Positions 16,855 to 25,927 are shown, numbered from the stretch's first letter. The stretch is DNA of 35,345 bases from an uncultured Lentisphaerota bacterium (GCA_903896595.1 CAITYL010000203.1:1-35345); one strand, 5' to 3'. The notes: generated by a model from the letters alone, not told the origin. Program-made: numbers and translations.

Positions 16855-18567
16855 ATGGAACCCATGGAAGAAAATTTAGCCGGCCTGATCCGGCCTGGCC
16901 GGCGGCTGGGGCATCTGGCGCTGGCGGTTGCCTCGGGGGTACTGCTGAACCTGGCGTTTCCGCCCGTGGAATGGGCGTTGCTGGCCTGGGTTGCCCTGGT
17001 GCCGCTGCTACTGGTGCCGGCGCCCGCACCGCTGAGGATGCGCGCCGCTATTGGGTATGGGTTTGGCCTGGCGTTTTTCATTCCCAATATTTTCTGGCTG
17101 AATGAGATCGGGTTTGGCGCCGGCTGCTGGCTGGCGCTGTACTGCGCGCTCTATCCGATGGCCTGGTATCTGCTGGCGGCGGCGCTCATTCGTGCCCTGG
17201 CCGGCCGTGAGGCGCCGTGCCTGCCGCCGCGGTTGTGGGAGCTGACCACGCCCCGGCAGTTGGCGGTGATGCTTCTGTTGGCCGGCGCCTGGACGGGCCT
17301 CGAATGGGTGCGCGGCTGGCTGTTCACCGGGTTTTCCTGGAACCAGCTCGGCATCAGCCAGTGGGCCAGCGCGCGCCTGCTGCCGCTGGCGGCGTGGACC
17401 GGAGTCTATGGCCTCAGTTTTCTGATCGTGGCGGTGAATCTGGCCCTGGCGGGTTCCTGGCCGCGGCTGGCGCAGCAGTTGCGCCGGCGTGCCGCCGGTC
17501 CGGCGCAGGCGGCGGTACACTGGCCGCTGATGGTGCTGGCGCTGCTTTTTATGGGGGTGTTTTTCCTGGGGAAATGGACGCCGGGGCTGGGCAGTCCCGA
17601 CACTGTGCTGCGCGTCACTGCCGTCCAGGGTTGTCTGCCGCTTAGCCGGTCCTGGACCCAGAAACAGCTCGATGACGCCATTGCCGCCTATGTCACTCTC
17701 AGCCGCGCCGCCGTGGCCGGGCCGGACAAGCCCCAGCTCATTGTCTGGCCCGAGACCGCCGTACCCGCGCCGGCCCGCTGGGATCCCCAGTACGCCGCTG
17801 AACTCCGCAAGCTGCTGCCCGAACTCGGGGTGCCGCTGCTCGCCGGCACTCTTGAACTGTTGCCCCGGACCGGCCCGGACGGCAAGTCGGTTGAGCCATT
17901 CATGTTCAATAGCGCCCTGCTTTTCACCACCGATGGGCGGGTCGCTGGCAGTTACAGCAAAATCCATCGCGTCCCCTTTGGCGAATATGTGCCGTTCAGC
18001 CACTACCTGCCCTGGCTGGTGGAGTTGATCGGCATGGGGCGCGACCTCACCGCCGGCCGGGAATACACCATTTTCCGACTGCCGGATCAGGTTCGCGCCG
18101 GCCTGATGATCTGTTATGAGGATGCCTTCGGGAATTTGGCCCGCCAGTTCACCTGCCGCGGTGCCGAACTGCTGATCACGCTGACCAACGATGCCTGGTA
18201 TGCCGAGAGCGCCGGCGCCCGCCAGCACCTTCTGCATGCGGTGTTTCGCGCCGTCGAAAACCGGCGGCCCTTGTTGCGCAGTGGCAACAACAGCGACACT
18301 TGTCTCATTCTGCCCGACGGCCGCGTCACCAACCTGATTCGGGACCCCGACACCGGCTACCGCTTTGTCCGTGGCGCCGCCCTTTACGAGATTCCGATCT
18401 GGCGGGATCCGCCGTTGACATTCTACTCCCGGCATGGCGACTGGTTTGCCGGTGCCTGTGCCGCCCTCGGCGCCGCGGCCGCCCTGGTGTTGTGGGGTCG
18501 GGACCTGCGCCGGCGCCTGCGCCGCCTGGACGCCATTGCCCCCGTCGCCACGCCCGGAAAATTGTAA
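16855..18567 (+). CDS. lnt: Apolipoprotein N-acyltransferase
   Basis: Lnt transfers an acyl chain from phospholipid to the N-terminal Cys of lipoproteins in the inner membrane. The 570-residue protein has about six N-terminal helices (to about 240), then a nitrilase-type domain. The catalytic triad is visible: Glu300 (IVWPETAVP), Lys369 (YSKIHRVPFGEYVPF) and Cys420 (MICYED). A last helix follows (about 535-555). A full triad means a working enzyme is likely, consistent with a Gram-negative envelope and the lipobox protein upstream. The start could also be ATG at 16864; no clear ribosome binding site separates the two. Confidence 0.95.
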   Translation: MEPMEENLAGLIRPGRRLGHLALAVASGVLLNLAFPPVEWALLAWVALVPLLLVPAPAPLRMRAAIGYGFGLAFFIPNIFWLNEIGFGAGCWLALYCALYPMAWYLLAAALIRALAGREAPCLPPRLWELTTPRQLAVMLLLAGAWTGLEWVRGWLFTGFSWNQLGISQWASARLLPLAAWTGVYGLSFLIVAVNLALAGSWPRLAQQLRRRAAGPAQAAVHWPLMVLALLFMGVFFLGKWTPGLGSPDTVLRVTAVQGCLPLSRSWTQKQLDDAIAAYVTLSRAAVAGPDKPQLIVWPETAVPAPARWDPQYAAELRKLLPELGVPLLAGTLELLPRTGPDGKSVEPFMFNSALLFTTDGRVAGSYSKIHRVPFGEYVPFSHYLPWLVELIGMGRDLTAGREYTIFRLPDQVRAGLMICYEDAFGNLARQFTCRGAELLITLTNDAWYAESAGARQHLLHAVFRAVENRRPLLRSGNNSDTCLILPDGRVTNLIRDPDTGYRFVRGAALYEIPIWRDPPLTFYSRHGDWFAGACAALGAAAALVLWGRDLRRRLRRLDAIAPVATPGKL

Positions 18568-18615
18568 TCTCCAATTTGGTTTTCCACTTCGTTAAATTTT
18601 AAATGAACGGGCTGT

Positions 18616-18644
18616 TTCTCTGCGCCTCCGCGCCTCTGCGGGAG
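18616..18644. repeat. Short-period TGCGCCTCCG array
   Basis: Units of CTCTGCG, CCTCCGCG and CCTCTGCG repeat at 8-10 bp spacing between lnt and the next gene. The look is that of the CACAGAGG/CTCTGTG arrays with altered units. Function unknown. Confidence 0.5.
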
Positions 18645-18682
18645 AATACATCTGGCTTGGTAGCTATAGAAGTGAGGTTGGC

Positions 18683-20377
18683 ATGCGTTGTCTGAGGCAC
18701 AAGCGGATAGTGGCGATGATCGTGGGGGGCGTCTTCCTTGCCAGTGTCGTGGCTGGCCAGGCGGCGCCGGTCAAGCCGGGCAAGGACGAAACGGTGCCGG
18801 CGGTGGGCGCGCGTTTCCGCCTGCTGCGGGATGCCGTTGCCCGGCCGTTGCCGGCGGTGCAGGGGGCGCGTGCGCGCCGGAACGACACTGGCGAGGAAAT
18901 TGACCTGTGCAAGGCGCAGGATGCCTGGTTTCATGACCAGTGCGTGGGCTACTGGAGCGCGCCGGGCGCCAAGATTTACGCCGGCCGGCCGACCCTGGTG
19001 GCGCCCACCGAACTACCGGTGTTGCAGGAGGGGTATGTCCTCCGGGGCGATTATGACGCCTGGCGCGCCCAGGCTGTCCTGCCGGATCCCCCTGATGCCG
19101 ACGCGGTGCGCGAGTGGGCGCAGACCTTTGCCGATGCGGAGCCCGACGGCGAACCGCGCCCGCTGAAGGAGCTGCCCGCCACCACGGTTCAGCAATTTCG
19201 CTTTCAGCCGGCGGCGGATGGCACGGTTCGTGACGGCTACTGGGTCGTTAACCGCAAGGCTCCTGCGCAGCGGCTGTTCCTGCTTTACGTCCTGGAGCCC
19301 GGCGGAGACCAGGAACGGAGCCGCAAGGTTTGCCAGCAACTGGCCCAGGCCGTGACCTTTTCACCCGTTGTCGACACCACGGCGGCGCGCCAGCGCAAAG
19401 CCGCCTGGGGCGTGAAAAGGCCGGAAGGGTCCCCGGAGTATGCGGCCGAACGCGCCAAGGTCATCCAAAACATCCGCAGTCTCAAGGACTGGTGGTATGT
19501 GGAAACCGAAAACTACATTCTGGTGGCCAACCTCAAGGAGCGCGCCACCGTGGATGAGCTGCAAAAGACACTGGAAGTCGCCCGGCAGGCCATTGCCTTT
19601 GTCTATCCGTTGCTTCAACCCTTGACGGCGGTCAGCGTGGTCCGGGTGTTCAATAGCCGCGAAGGGTATTTGGATTATGTGGGGAAAGACCAGGCCTGGA
19701 GCGGCGGCCTGTGGGATTCCCGCCGGGACGAACTGGTCATCTCTCCAGTGGATTTTCCCGGTAGCGGGGACCGCCGGGACCAGTTGCTGCGGACGACCTG
19801 CCACGAGGGGTTCCATCAGTATTTGTTCTACGCCACCCGCCGCGCCAACGCCGCCGCCTGGTTCAATGAAGGCAATGCCGCCCTGTTTGAAGACCTGGTG
19901 CGCAAGGGCAGGGGGGGCGGGGCGCCGGAGATTGCGCCGGACGTCCGCAAGTTTGAGCGCGCCCGCCTTCTCCTGGCTGACAACCGCTTCACCACCCGTG
20001 AGTTTGTCGCCATGGGCTATCCCGCCTTTGTGGCCGGCGGCCGGGAACAGATTATCGACCACTATGTCTCCGCCTGGGCGCTCATGTATTTCCTGCTCAA
20101 GGGCGCCCCCGTGGTCAAGGGCATGGAAGCCTATGCCGCCATCCCCGCCGCCTATTACCGGACCCTGGTCAAGACCGGCGATCCGGCCCAGGCCAATGCC
20201 GCTGCGTGGGACGGGGTGGATATGGACCGTTTTGATGCCGATTTCCGTCGGTTCTGGAAGAGCAAGACCCTGGTCTCCCGCGCCGGCCATCACGACCTGG
20301 CCCCCGTTGTGCCCCCCTTTCCCGTGGCGCCACCGGCGGCCACCCTCGCCCGGCCATCGGATGAAGCCGGCCCGTGA
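18683..20377 (+). CDS. Secreted putative zinc metallopeptidase (gluzincin-like)
   Basis: The 564-residue protein has a signal peptide (basic MRCLRHKR, hydrophobic to about 26). The only recognised catalytic signature is HEGFH (residues 374-378), with WFNEG (Glu396) eighteen residues later. This matches the HExxH plus downstream Glu of gluzincins and resembles DUF1570-type proteins. The N-terminal 200 residues have no recognised domain. The preceding [13 protein letters not shown] segment (about 272-284) is typical of this group. The substrate is unknown; the protein should act in the periplasm or outside. GAGG lies about eight bases before ATG. Its TGA falls within the palindrome at 20374-20407. 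Confidence 0.78.
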   Translation: MRCLRHKRIVAMIVGGVFLASVVAGQAAPVKPGKDETVPAVGARFRLLRDAVARPLPAVQGARARRNDTGEEIDLCKAQDAWFHDQCVGYWSAPGAKIYAGRPTLVAPTELPVLQEGYVLRGDYDAWRAQAVLPDPPDADAVREWAQTFADAEPDGEPRPLKELPATTVQQFRFQPAADGTVRDGYWVVNRKAPAQRLFLLYVLEPGGDQERSRKVCQQLAQAVTFSPVVDTTAARQRKAAWGVKRPEGSPEYAAERAKVIQNIRSLKDWWYVETENYILVANLKERATVDELQKTLEVARQAIAFVYPLLQPLTAVSVVRVFNSREGYLDYVGKDQAWSGGLWDSRRDELVISPVDFPGSGDRRDQLLRTTCHEGFHQYLFYATRRANAAAWFNEGNAALFEDLVRKGRGGGAPEIAPDVRKFERARLLLADNRFTTREFVAMGYPAFVAGGREQIIDHYVSAWALMYFLLKGAPVVKGMEAYAAIPAAYYRTLVKTGDPAQANAAAWDGVDMDRFDADFRRFWKSKTLVSRAGHHDLAPVVPPFPVAPPAATLARPSDEAGP

Positions 20378-20407
20378 TGCGTGATGCGCCTTCACATCAC
20401 GCATCAC
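20374..20407. repeat. Perfect 13-bp palindrome at gene end
   Basis: GTGATGCGTGATG (20374-20386) pairs perfectly with CATCACGCATCAC (20395-20407) over an 8-base loop. It begins on the stop codon of the metallopeptidase gene. No T-run follows, so it is not a standard intrinsic terminator, but it could protect the 3' end. Each arm is itself a tandem GTGATGC repeat, and the TCACG motif recurs to 20432. Confidence 0.65.
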
Positions 20408-20496
20408 GCCTTCACGTTTCACGCCCCATGCCCCCGGTTGCGGCGGGGTGTATATTTTTGCCCTTTGTCATCCCCCACGCCGAGGAACACCGTGCC

Positions 20497-21927
20497 ATGG
20501 ACCGTTCGTTCTACGAAAATCCCCTGTCCCAGCGCTATGCCAGCCGGGAAATGAACTTTAACTGGTCGCCCGAGAAGAAGTTCACCACCTGGCGCCACCT
20601 GTGGGTCGCCCTGGCCAAGGCGGAAAAGGAACTGGGCCTGGCCATCACCGACACCCAGGTCGCCCAGCTTGAAGCGTTCCAGGACCAGGTCAATTTCGAG
20701 GTCGCCGAGGCCAAGGAAAAAGAAGTCCGCCACGATGTCATGAGCCACATTCATGCGTACGGCGAACAATGTCCGGAGGCGCGCCCGATCATCCACCTCG
20801 GCGCCACCAGTTGCTACGTCACCGACAACACCGAATTGATCCAGATGCGCGACGGCCTCATGCTGTTGCGCGGCAAGTTGCTGGAAGTGTTCCGGCGTCT
20901 GGGCGACTTTGCCCGGCAGTACCGCGACCTGCCCACCCTCGGCTTCACCCATTACCAGCCGGCCCAGCTCACCACCGTCGGCAAGCGCGCCTGTCTTTGG
21001 CTCTATGACCTGCGCCTGGACCTCGACGCCATGGACCGCCTGATTGCCGACCTGCCGTTCCGCGGCGTCAAGGGCACCACCGGCACTCAGGCCAGTTTCC
21101 TCGAACTGTTCCAGGGCGACCATGAAAAGGTCAAGGCCCTTGATCGGCGCGTCACCGCCATGATGGGGTTCAAAACGAGCGTCCCGGTCTCCGGCCAGAC
21201 CTATACGCGCAAGCTCGACTTCCAGGTGCTGGCGGTGCTTTCCGGTCTGGCCCAGTCCGCCGCCAAAATGGCCACCGACATCCGGTTGCTGGCCAATCTC
21301 AAGGAGATCGAGGAACCGTTCGAGCGCAACCAGGTCGGCTCCAGCGCCATGGCCTACAAGCGCAACCCGATGCGCTGCGAACGCGTTTGCGGCCTTTCCC
21401 GCTTCCTCATGAACCTGGCCGACAATGCCGCCCAAACCCATGCCGCCCAATGGTTCGAGCGCACCCTGGACGACTCGGCCAACCGCCGCCTGTCGCTGCC
21501 CCAGTCCTTTCTCGCCGCCGACATCATTCTCTCCCTGCTCGCCAATGTTTCCAAGGGCATGCAGGTCTGGCCGCGAGTCATTGCCACCCATGTCCAGGCG
21601 GAACTGCCATTCATGGCCACCGAGGCGATCCTGATGGCCGGGGTCACCGCCGGCGGCGACCGCCAAAACCTGCACGAGTCCGTCCGCCGTCATTCCATGG
21701 CTGCCGGCCGCCGGGTCAAGGAGGACGGCCAGCCCAACGACCTCCTCGAACGCATCGCCGCCGATCCCCTGTTCGCCGCCATCCGCGGCGAACTGCCCAA
21801 GCTTCTCGATGCCCGCCGCTTTGTCGGCCGCGCCCCCGAGCAGGTCGACGATTTCCTGGCCGAATGCATTGCCCCCGTCCTCGCCGCTGCCGATGCCGCC
21901 GCCAAAGTTGACGATGTCCAGGTCTGA
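20497..21927 (+). CDS. purB: Adenylosuccinate lyase
   Basis: PurB cleaves SAICAR and adenylosuccinate, releasing fumarate, in purine synthesis. The product of about 476 residues has the fumarase/lyase signature [15 protein letters not shown] (from about residue 281), the conserved [10 protein letters not shown] and the [15 protein letters not shown] segment. It has the C-terminal lyase domain and is of the longer, eukaryote-like form. ATG at 20497 is chosen because GAGGAA lies about ten bases upstream and the product then begins in the usual way; the frame upstream is only repeat. It follows the metallopeptidase gene by about 120 bp. Confidence 0.96.
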   Translation: MDRSFYENPLSQRYASREMNFNWSPEKKFTTWRHLWVALAKAEKELGLAITDTQVAQLEAFQDQVNFEVAEAKEKEVRHDVMSHIHAYGEQCPEARPIIHLGATSCYVTDNTELIQMRDGLMLLRGKLLEVFRRLGDFARQYRDLPTLGFTHYQPAQLTTVGKRACLWLYDLRLDLDAMDRLIADLPFRGVKGTTGTQASFLELFQGDHEKVKALDRRVTAMMGFKTSVPVSGQTYTRKLDFQVLAVLSGLAQSAAKMATDIRLLANLKEIEEPFERNQVGSSAMAYKRNPMRCERVCGLSRFLMNLADNAAQTHAAQWFERTLDDSANRRLSLPQSFLAADIILSLLANVSKGMQVWPRVIATHVQAELPFMATEAILMAGVTAGGDRQNLHESVRRHSMAAGRRVKEDGQPNDLLERIAADPLFAAIRGELPKLLDARRFVGRAPEQVDDFLAECIAPVLAAADAAAKVDDVQV

Positions 21928-21941
21928 TTGTCCGGTCTAGT

Positions 21942-22013
21942 TTGTTGTACCGACTTTAGTCGGGGCTGCTGATCCTCCCATTGTGGCCTCACCGATTGAA
22001 GCCGGGACAACAA
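21942..22013. repeat. Imperfect 22-bp inverted repeat after purB
   Basis: The left arm (21942-21963, beginning TTGTTGTACCGAC) pairs with the right arm (21992-22013, ending GGGACAACAA) at 18 of 22 positions. The loop is 28 bases. It starts 15 bp after the purB stop and could serve as transcript end, though no T-run follows. Confidence 0.55.
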
Positions 22014-22055
22014 TCTTGACGTTACATGAATAATTCCGCGGACGGTGATTTTTTT

Positions 22056-22088
22056 CTCTCGCCAAGATCGCCAAGCTCGCGAAGAAAA
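22056..22088. repeat. Short CGCCAAG array
   Basis: Three units (TCGCCAAGA, TCGCCAAGC, TCGCGAAGA) at 9-bp spacing lie just before mtaB. It is another unrelated unit with the same period as the arrays elsewhere. Confidence 0.5.
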
Positions 22089-22105
22089 CTCACCTGTTGC
22101 CAGTC

Positions 22106-23650
22106 ATGGTTAAAAAAGCGGCCATTCATACGCTGGGGTGCCGGCTGAACCAGGCCGAGAGCGCGTTGCTGGCCGGCCGGCTGCAGGCGCTCGGTTTCGA
22201 TCTGGTGGACTGGGGTGCGCCGGCCGACCTGCTGGTGCTCAACAGCTGCACCGTCACCGGCGCCGCCGCGCGCAAAACCCGCAACCTGCTGCGCGCCGCG
22301 CGCCGCCGGTTCCCGGATGCCTGGCTGGTCCTGACCGGCTGCGAGGCGCAGTTGGCGGAGGCCGCCACCTGGGCGCATGCCGCCGGCGCCAATGCCGTGG
22401 TGCCCAACTCCCTCAAATCCAAGCCCGAAGCCTGGCTGCCGGTTGCTGTTGGGGCCACCCTTTTGGAAAAGGGTGCTCCCCCCGCGCTTCGCGCTCCGCA
22501 GCCCCGGCTCCGCCGGGTCGCTCACATGTTCGCTCTGCATCCCCCTTCCCAAAACTTTTGTTCATTTTTGCGGATTCCGCAGGCAGCTGGTGGGCGACTG
22601 GCCACGATGAGGACTGCGGGGCTGCCTGCGGAATCCGCAAAAGGCACAAACAGGTTTGACGGAGGGTTTGGGAACCGCCTTTCCTCAAAAGGGGGTTCCC
22701 AAGCGGCCATGCCTTCGGAACCGACGTCCTTGTTCCGGGAACCCGGCGTCGGCCTGTTTCGCGACCATACCCGGGCTAATCTCAAGGTGCAGGACGGCTG
22801 CAACTGCCACTGTGCTTACTGCATCATTCCACAGGTGCGCGGCGCGCCGCGCTCGCGGGAGCTGGCGGACGCCGTGCGCGAAACCCGGGAATTGGTTGTC
22901 CGCGGCCATCGCGAGATCGTGGTCACCGGCGTCAATCTCGGCCTTTACCGCGACGGTGCCGCGGGGCTGCCGGAACTGCTGGCCGCGCTGGCGGCGGTGC
23001 CCGGCGATTTCCGGTTGCGGCTCAGTTCGCTGGAGCCCGGTCCGACGGTCACGCCCGTGCTGGAGCTGATGCGGCAACAGCCCGACCGCTTCTGCCGTTT
23101 CCTGCACCCGCCATTGCAATACGGCCACGACGCCATTCTCCGCGCCATGGGCCGCCCCTACACCGTTGCGGAGTTCGCAGCTCTGGCGGAACAGGCCGTG
23201 ACGACGGTGCCCGGCCTGTGCCTGGGCACGGACATCATTGCCGGACTGCCGGGCGAGACGGACGCCATTTTCGAGGAATGCCTGGGCTTTGTGCAACGGC
23301 TGCCGCTCGCTTACCTGCACGTTTTTCCGTTCTCGCCGCGCCCCGGCACCCGTGCGGCCGCCATGCCCGGACGTCCCCCCGAGCGCCTGGCCGGCGCGCG
23401 CTGCCGGCGCCTCACGCTCGCGGGCGAGCAGTTGGCCGCCGCCTTTCGGCAGACCCAGCTCGGTCGCCGCGCGACCGTGCTGGTGGAGGAGCAGCGGGAC
23501 GCCGCCGGCCACCGCGTCGGTCTTGCCGACAACTACCTGCGGGTCAGCCTCGCCAACGCCCCCGCCGAGCTCGCCCCCGGCACCTGGTGCGACGTGTTGC
23601 TCACGGCCGCACGTCCCGACGGCACCCTTGAAGGCCAGTGTGGGCTTTGA
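22106..23650 (+). CDS. mtaB: tRNA t6A37 methylthiotransferase MtaB, with a repeat-derived insert
   Basis: MtaB adds a methylthio group to t6A37 of tRNA. The N-terminal MTTase domain keeps its three Cys (LGCRLNQAES, NSCTVTG, LTGCEAQ). The radical SAM motif is Cys232, Cys236, Cys239 (DGCNCHCAYC), and a TRAM-like tail ends the product. The product of about 514 residues is some 80 longer than usual. The excess (about 116-199) is encoded by the palindromic block at 22451-22700, read in frame without a stop, lying between the MTTase and radical SAM domains where family members have only a short linker. ATG at 22106 is preferred to TTG at 22097. Whether the insert is tolerated or inactivating is not known. 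Confidence 0.9.
   Translation: MVKKAAIHTLGCRLNQAESALLAGRLQALGFDLVDWGAPADLLVLNSCTVTGAAARKTRNLLRAARRRFPDAWLVLTGCEAQLAEAATWAHAAGANAVVPNSLKSKPEAWLPVAVGATLLEKGAPPALRAPQPRLRRVAHMFALHPPSQNFCSFLRIPQAAGGRLATMRTAGLPAESAKGTNRFDGGFGNRLSSKGGSQAAMPSEPTSLFREPGVGLFRDHTRANLKVQDGCNCHCAYCIIPQVRGAPRSRELADAVRETRELVVRGHREIVVTGVNLGLYRDGAAGLPELLAALAAVPGDFRLRLSSLEPGPTVTPVLELMRQQPDRFCRFLHPPLQYGHDAILRAMGRPYTVAEFAALAEQAVTTVPGLCLGTDIIAGLPGETDAIFEECLGFVQRLPLAYLHVFPFSPRPGTRAAAMPGRPPERLAGARCRRLTLAGEQLAAAFRQTQLGRRATVLVEEQRDAAGHRVGLADNYLRVSLANAPAELAPGTWCDVLLTAARPDGTLEGQCGL
22451..22700. repeat. Three-hairpin palindromic block inside mtaB
   Basis: Hairpin A is at 22451-22482 (CACCCTTTTGG core). Hairpin B has 22-bp perfect arms at 22566-22587 and 22621-22642 with a 33-base loop. 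Hairpin C is at 22670-22700, with CCTTTCCTCAAAAGG core. The half from 22566 to 22700 is an inverted copy of 34753-34888: the spacer between hairpins C and B is 27 bases in both, with 25 identical. The left half (A plus spacer plus B) has the same plan in the other direction. The block is read in frame as part of mtaB. Confidence 0.85.
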
Positions 23651-23663
23651 AGAGTGAAACTGC

Positions 23664-23770
23664 GGGGACGGAAAAACCTTTTGAGGAAAGGTTTTTCCAT
23701 CCCCGCGCCCCTGCCTTTTCCAAACCTTTTTTCTGCGGCCCAGCGCCGTGGCAGCCGGGCCGCAGAAAAA
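23664..23770. repeat. Two-hairpin element after mtaB
   Basis: Hairpin 1 at 23664-23704 has an 18-bp stem with one mismatch and a CCTTTTGAGGAAAGG core, the same core as at 34759-34775. Hairpin 2 has 14-bp perfect arms TTTTTCTGCGGCCC (23728-23741) and GGGCCGCAGAAAAA (23757-23770). It starts 13 bases after the mtaB stop, so it may end that transcript. Order and spacing match the other two-hairpin copies, but stems differ in sequence. Confidence 0.75.
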
Positions 23771-23899
23771 TTATTGTTGGCGTTTTAATGGTGCGTTATA
23801 GTCATGCCGAACGGGGTAGTCGTGAATGCGTTGGGCGGCATGTCGCTAGTTAACGGATGATCGTGTTCACCGCATTGGAAATCAAAGGAACGATGTGGT

Positions 23900-24682
23900 A
23901 TGTTCACTTTTTATGCCATTTATGCAGGCTATGTCGTTGATGCCGTGTTGTTTACTGTGTTATCGTTGTGTTTTCCCGTTTCCGTTGGCGCCCTGTTGCG
24001 GATTGTCTTTAAGAAGTCTGATGTCCGCCTTGTGTCATTATTAGGCGCAATGTTTTTTGTTTGGTTCGAAAATAATATAATTAATTATGGAAATAAAACT
24101 AATAATGCATTAATGACAACTGGTATTGTAGTGGTTGATAATTTATTGATAATGTTATTTATTTTATTTACCCTCATGATCTACTCATTTATTTTGGGCA
24201 TGGGGGTTAAGTTGGTTGATCTGGTTAAACAACAGAATAGCGATCTTGACCGGGATAAAAAGTTGCCAAACGGCGTGAAGCAGATGCTTTGTAATGCGGC
24301 AGTCATACTACTGTCACTATCATTCATTCATGTTATCACCATTCTGTTTTCGCAGTGGTGGCTACCTTTGTTGAATTATCTTGCGGACGCGGGTTTTTAT
24401 TTTAGTCTATTCACATTGGGACCAGAAATACTTTTATTTTTTCTCTGCGGTTTTGTTGTTTCACCTTTATTTCAAGCCGCAAAACGAGTTCAATGGACGC
24501 TCACCCTGGCGGTTGTCGGCAGTTTTGTGCTGTGGGTGTTTCATCGTTATAATTTTCCTGAATCAACTACGCTATTGCACCGGGCCGGTATGATCGCGTT
24601 ACCATTAATTCCGCCATGGTTTGTCCTGGCGGGCCATTGGTTGCGCAACCTCAAGCGGAATCCGGTCCATAATATTTGTTAA
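23900..24682 (+). CDS. Polytopic membrane protein, unknown function
   Basis: This 260-residue protein has about seven hydrophobic segments (roughly 5-30, 42-60, 72-100, 129-150, 158-185, 195-215, 226-243). One longer polar loop (about 104-125, with QQNSDLDRDKK) separates segments three and four. No conserved motif or family was recognised. AAAGGAA lies nine bases before ATG. The gene is AT-rich compared with the window and uses codons such as ATA and TTA that its neighbours avoid, so it was probably acquired. The DUF4279-like gene begins seven bases after its stop. Confidence 0.72.
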   Translation: MFTFYAIYAGYVVDAVLFTVLSLCFPVSVGALLRIVFKKSDVRLVSLLGAMFFVWFENNIINYGNKTNNALMTTGIVVVDNLLIMLFILFTLMIYSFILGMGVKLVDLVKQQNSDLDRDKKLPNGVKQMLCNAAVILLSLSFIHVITILFSQWWLPLLNYLADAGFYFSLFTLGPEILLFFLCGFVVSPLFQAAKRVQWTLTLAVVGSFVLWVFHRYNFPESTTLLHRAGMIALPLIPPWFVLAGHWLRNLKRNPVHNIC

Positions 24683-24689
24683 AAGAACA

Positions 24690-25136
24690 ATGGTTGTTGG
24701 TAAAACTATGAATATTGCCGTATTACGGGCCACGGGGTCTGCGGCTGCGCTTGCCGCTGTGCGTTCGGCGCTTAATCTGGACGTTGACCGGGAATGGAAA
24801 AAGGGCGACCCGGGGCGACGCGGTGCTGTGAATGAGGATTCCGGTTTCAATGCTTGTGTGGCCGATGTGGACAATCCAGCGGCGCTCATGGTGAAGCTGC
24901 GGGAATTTCTCGCCACCTGCAAAACAAGCGGTGCGATTCTGGCGTCCCCTGAGTTGTCGACCCAGCTGGATGTCGGCTTGTCCGTCGGGGGATCCCGCCA
25001 GTTTTCGGCAAGCCTGATCCTGTCGCCGTCCGACTTGGGCTTGTTCGCGGAGCTGGGAATGGAACTCAGTGTGAGCGCATATCCGGTATCCGATGAGGTG
25101 ACCGGGGCCGGCGGTGAGGGCGCTCAATCCGGTTGA
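24690..25136 (+). CDS. DUF4279-like protein
   Basis: The 148-residue cytoplasmic product has the features of DUF4279: an early beta strand, a WKKGDPG segment, then FNACVAD, and a conserved C-terminal half with DVGLSVGGSRQF and ELGMELSVSAYPVSDE. DUF4279 has no established activity. It begins seven bases after the upstream membrane protein and its stop overlaps the TTG start of the next gene. An ATG at 24708 is an alternative start. The domain call rests on the motif pattern alone. Confidence 0.62.
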   Translation: MVVGKTMNIAVLRATGSAAALAAVRSALNLDVDREWKKGDPGRRGAVNEDSGFNACVADVDNPAALMVKLREFLATCKTSGAILASPELSTQLDVGLSVGGSRQFSASLILSPSDLGLFAELGMELSVSAYPVSDEVTGAGGEGAQSG

Positions 25137-25579
25137 AGTTAAAAAACGGGCCGCGAAAACTCGCATTTTTCGCTTTGTGTGCTATCCTTATAGCGTTTAT
25201 TTTGGTGGTGAAGGCAACCCTAGGAAATGGCCAAATGTTAAAAATAAAAGAGACACACGAAGCTGGGAAATGGTTCGATATTATTCTGTGGCGGACCAAT
25301 AAGAACAAGTTTTTCTTTGAAATTAAAGACCATAACGGCATTGGCTATAATTATACCGGAAAACCCGATAGTTATAAAAATTGCGTTGCAGAGATCATGC
25401 AGATGGCCTTGGCCCATCCGCCTGAATTGGCACCAGCAGAAATAATTGAGAGACAGAACGCACATCTCGAACAAGCGTGCAAAATCAATAAACGGCTGGA
25501 AGAAAAACAAGCCAGGATCAAAGAAAGCCAGCATTATTTAAGCGCGTCAAATCAAAGCAAAAAAGGCAAAGGAAAATGA
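25133..25579 (+). CDS. Small membrane-anchored protein with C-terminal coiled coil
   Basis: The 148-residue product begins with a Lys-rich N-terminus and a hydrophobic helix (about 10-27). A soluble part follows (WFDIILWRTNKNKFFFEIKDHNG), then a Glu/Lys/Gln-rich helical tail (about 100-148) of coiled-coil type. No family was recognised. It would start at TTG 25133, overlapping the TGA of the DUF4279-like gene (TTGA); no ATG lies in a suitable place. Its stop overlaps the ATG of the hicA remnant (ATGA). The sequence is AT-rich, like the first gene of this island. Confidence 0.58.
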   Translation: MKLKNGPRKLAFFALCAILIAFILVVKATLGNGQMLKIKETHEAGKWFDIILWRTNKNKFFFEIKDHNGIGYNYTGKPDSYKNCVAEIMQMALAHPPELAPAEIIERQNAHLEQACKINKRLEEKQARIKESQHYLSASNQSKKGKGK

Positions 25580-25746
25580 GGACGGCCCCCGCACTCAGCG
25601 GTGTTCAAATTGTCAAGCTATTGCGACGGCTTGGGTTTGATCTTTTTATGGTTGAGTTAGGGCGGCGGTTTCGACGGTTGCGGTTATGTTGTATTAAACA
25701 AGGCGCGGGGGTTGCGGATGACCAGAGAATTCAATGTTGTCATTGA
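25576..25746 (+). pseudogene. hicA toxin remnant
   Basis: The first 22 residues (MRTAPALSGVQIVKLLRRLG and the following FD) match the N-terminal helix of HicA mRNA-interferase toxins, including the conserved SG..IVK.LRRLGF. The remaining 34 residues are unrelated and the catalytic His region is absent. The frame overlaps the hicB remnant. The start overlaps the previous stop by ATGA. It is probably non-functional. Confidence 0.6.
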
Positions 25747-25927
25747 GCAGGACGAAGACGGATACTTCATCGCGTCCGTGCCGGCCTTGCGCTGATGTCA
25801 TACCCAGGCCAAGTCGCTTGATGTCCTGATGAAGCGGATTCAGGAAGCCATCGCCTTGTGCTTGGAGGTCGAAACTCCGGTTTCCACTGAACGCGACGCT
25901 CGGTTTTGCCTACAGCCTATTGCCTAA
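25718..25927 (+). pseudogene. hicB antitoxin with in-frame stop
   Basis: The frame reads MTREFNVVIEQDEDGYFIAS, then VPALR, TGA (25793-25795), CHTQAKSLDVLMKRIQEAIA, LCLE. Family members have LPGCHTQAKSLDEL here, so the TGA replaces the conserved Gly (GGA to TGA is one base change). Apart from this the frame is open to 25927. Together with the damaged hicA this marks a dead HicAB toxin-antitoxin pair. Confidence 0.75.

Noticed and set aside
22451..22700. Integron attC site or insertion sequence
   Set aside because: No integrase or transposase frame, no attC core sites; the plan is three hairpins with one half repeated elsewhere.
25718..25927. TGA read as Gly (recoding) in hicB
   Set aside because: TGA could mean Gly in some candidate phyla, but here many genes end in TGA with coupled starts (jag, the DUF2092-type gene, the DUF4143 ATPase), so it is a stop.
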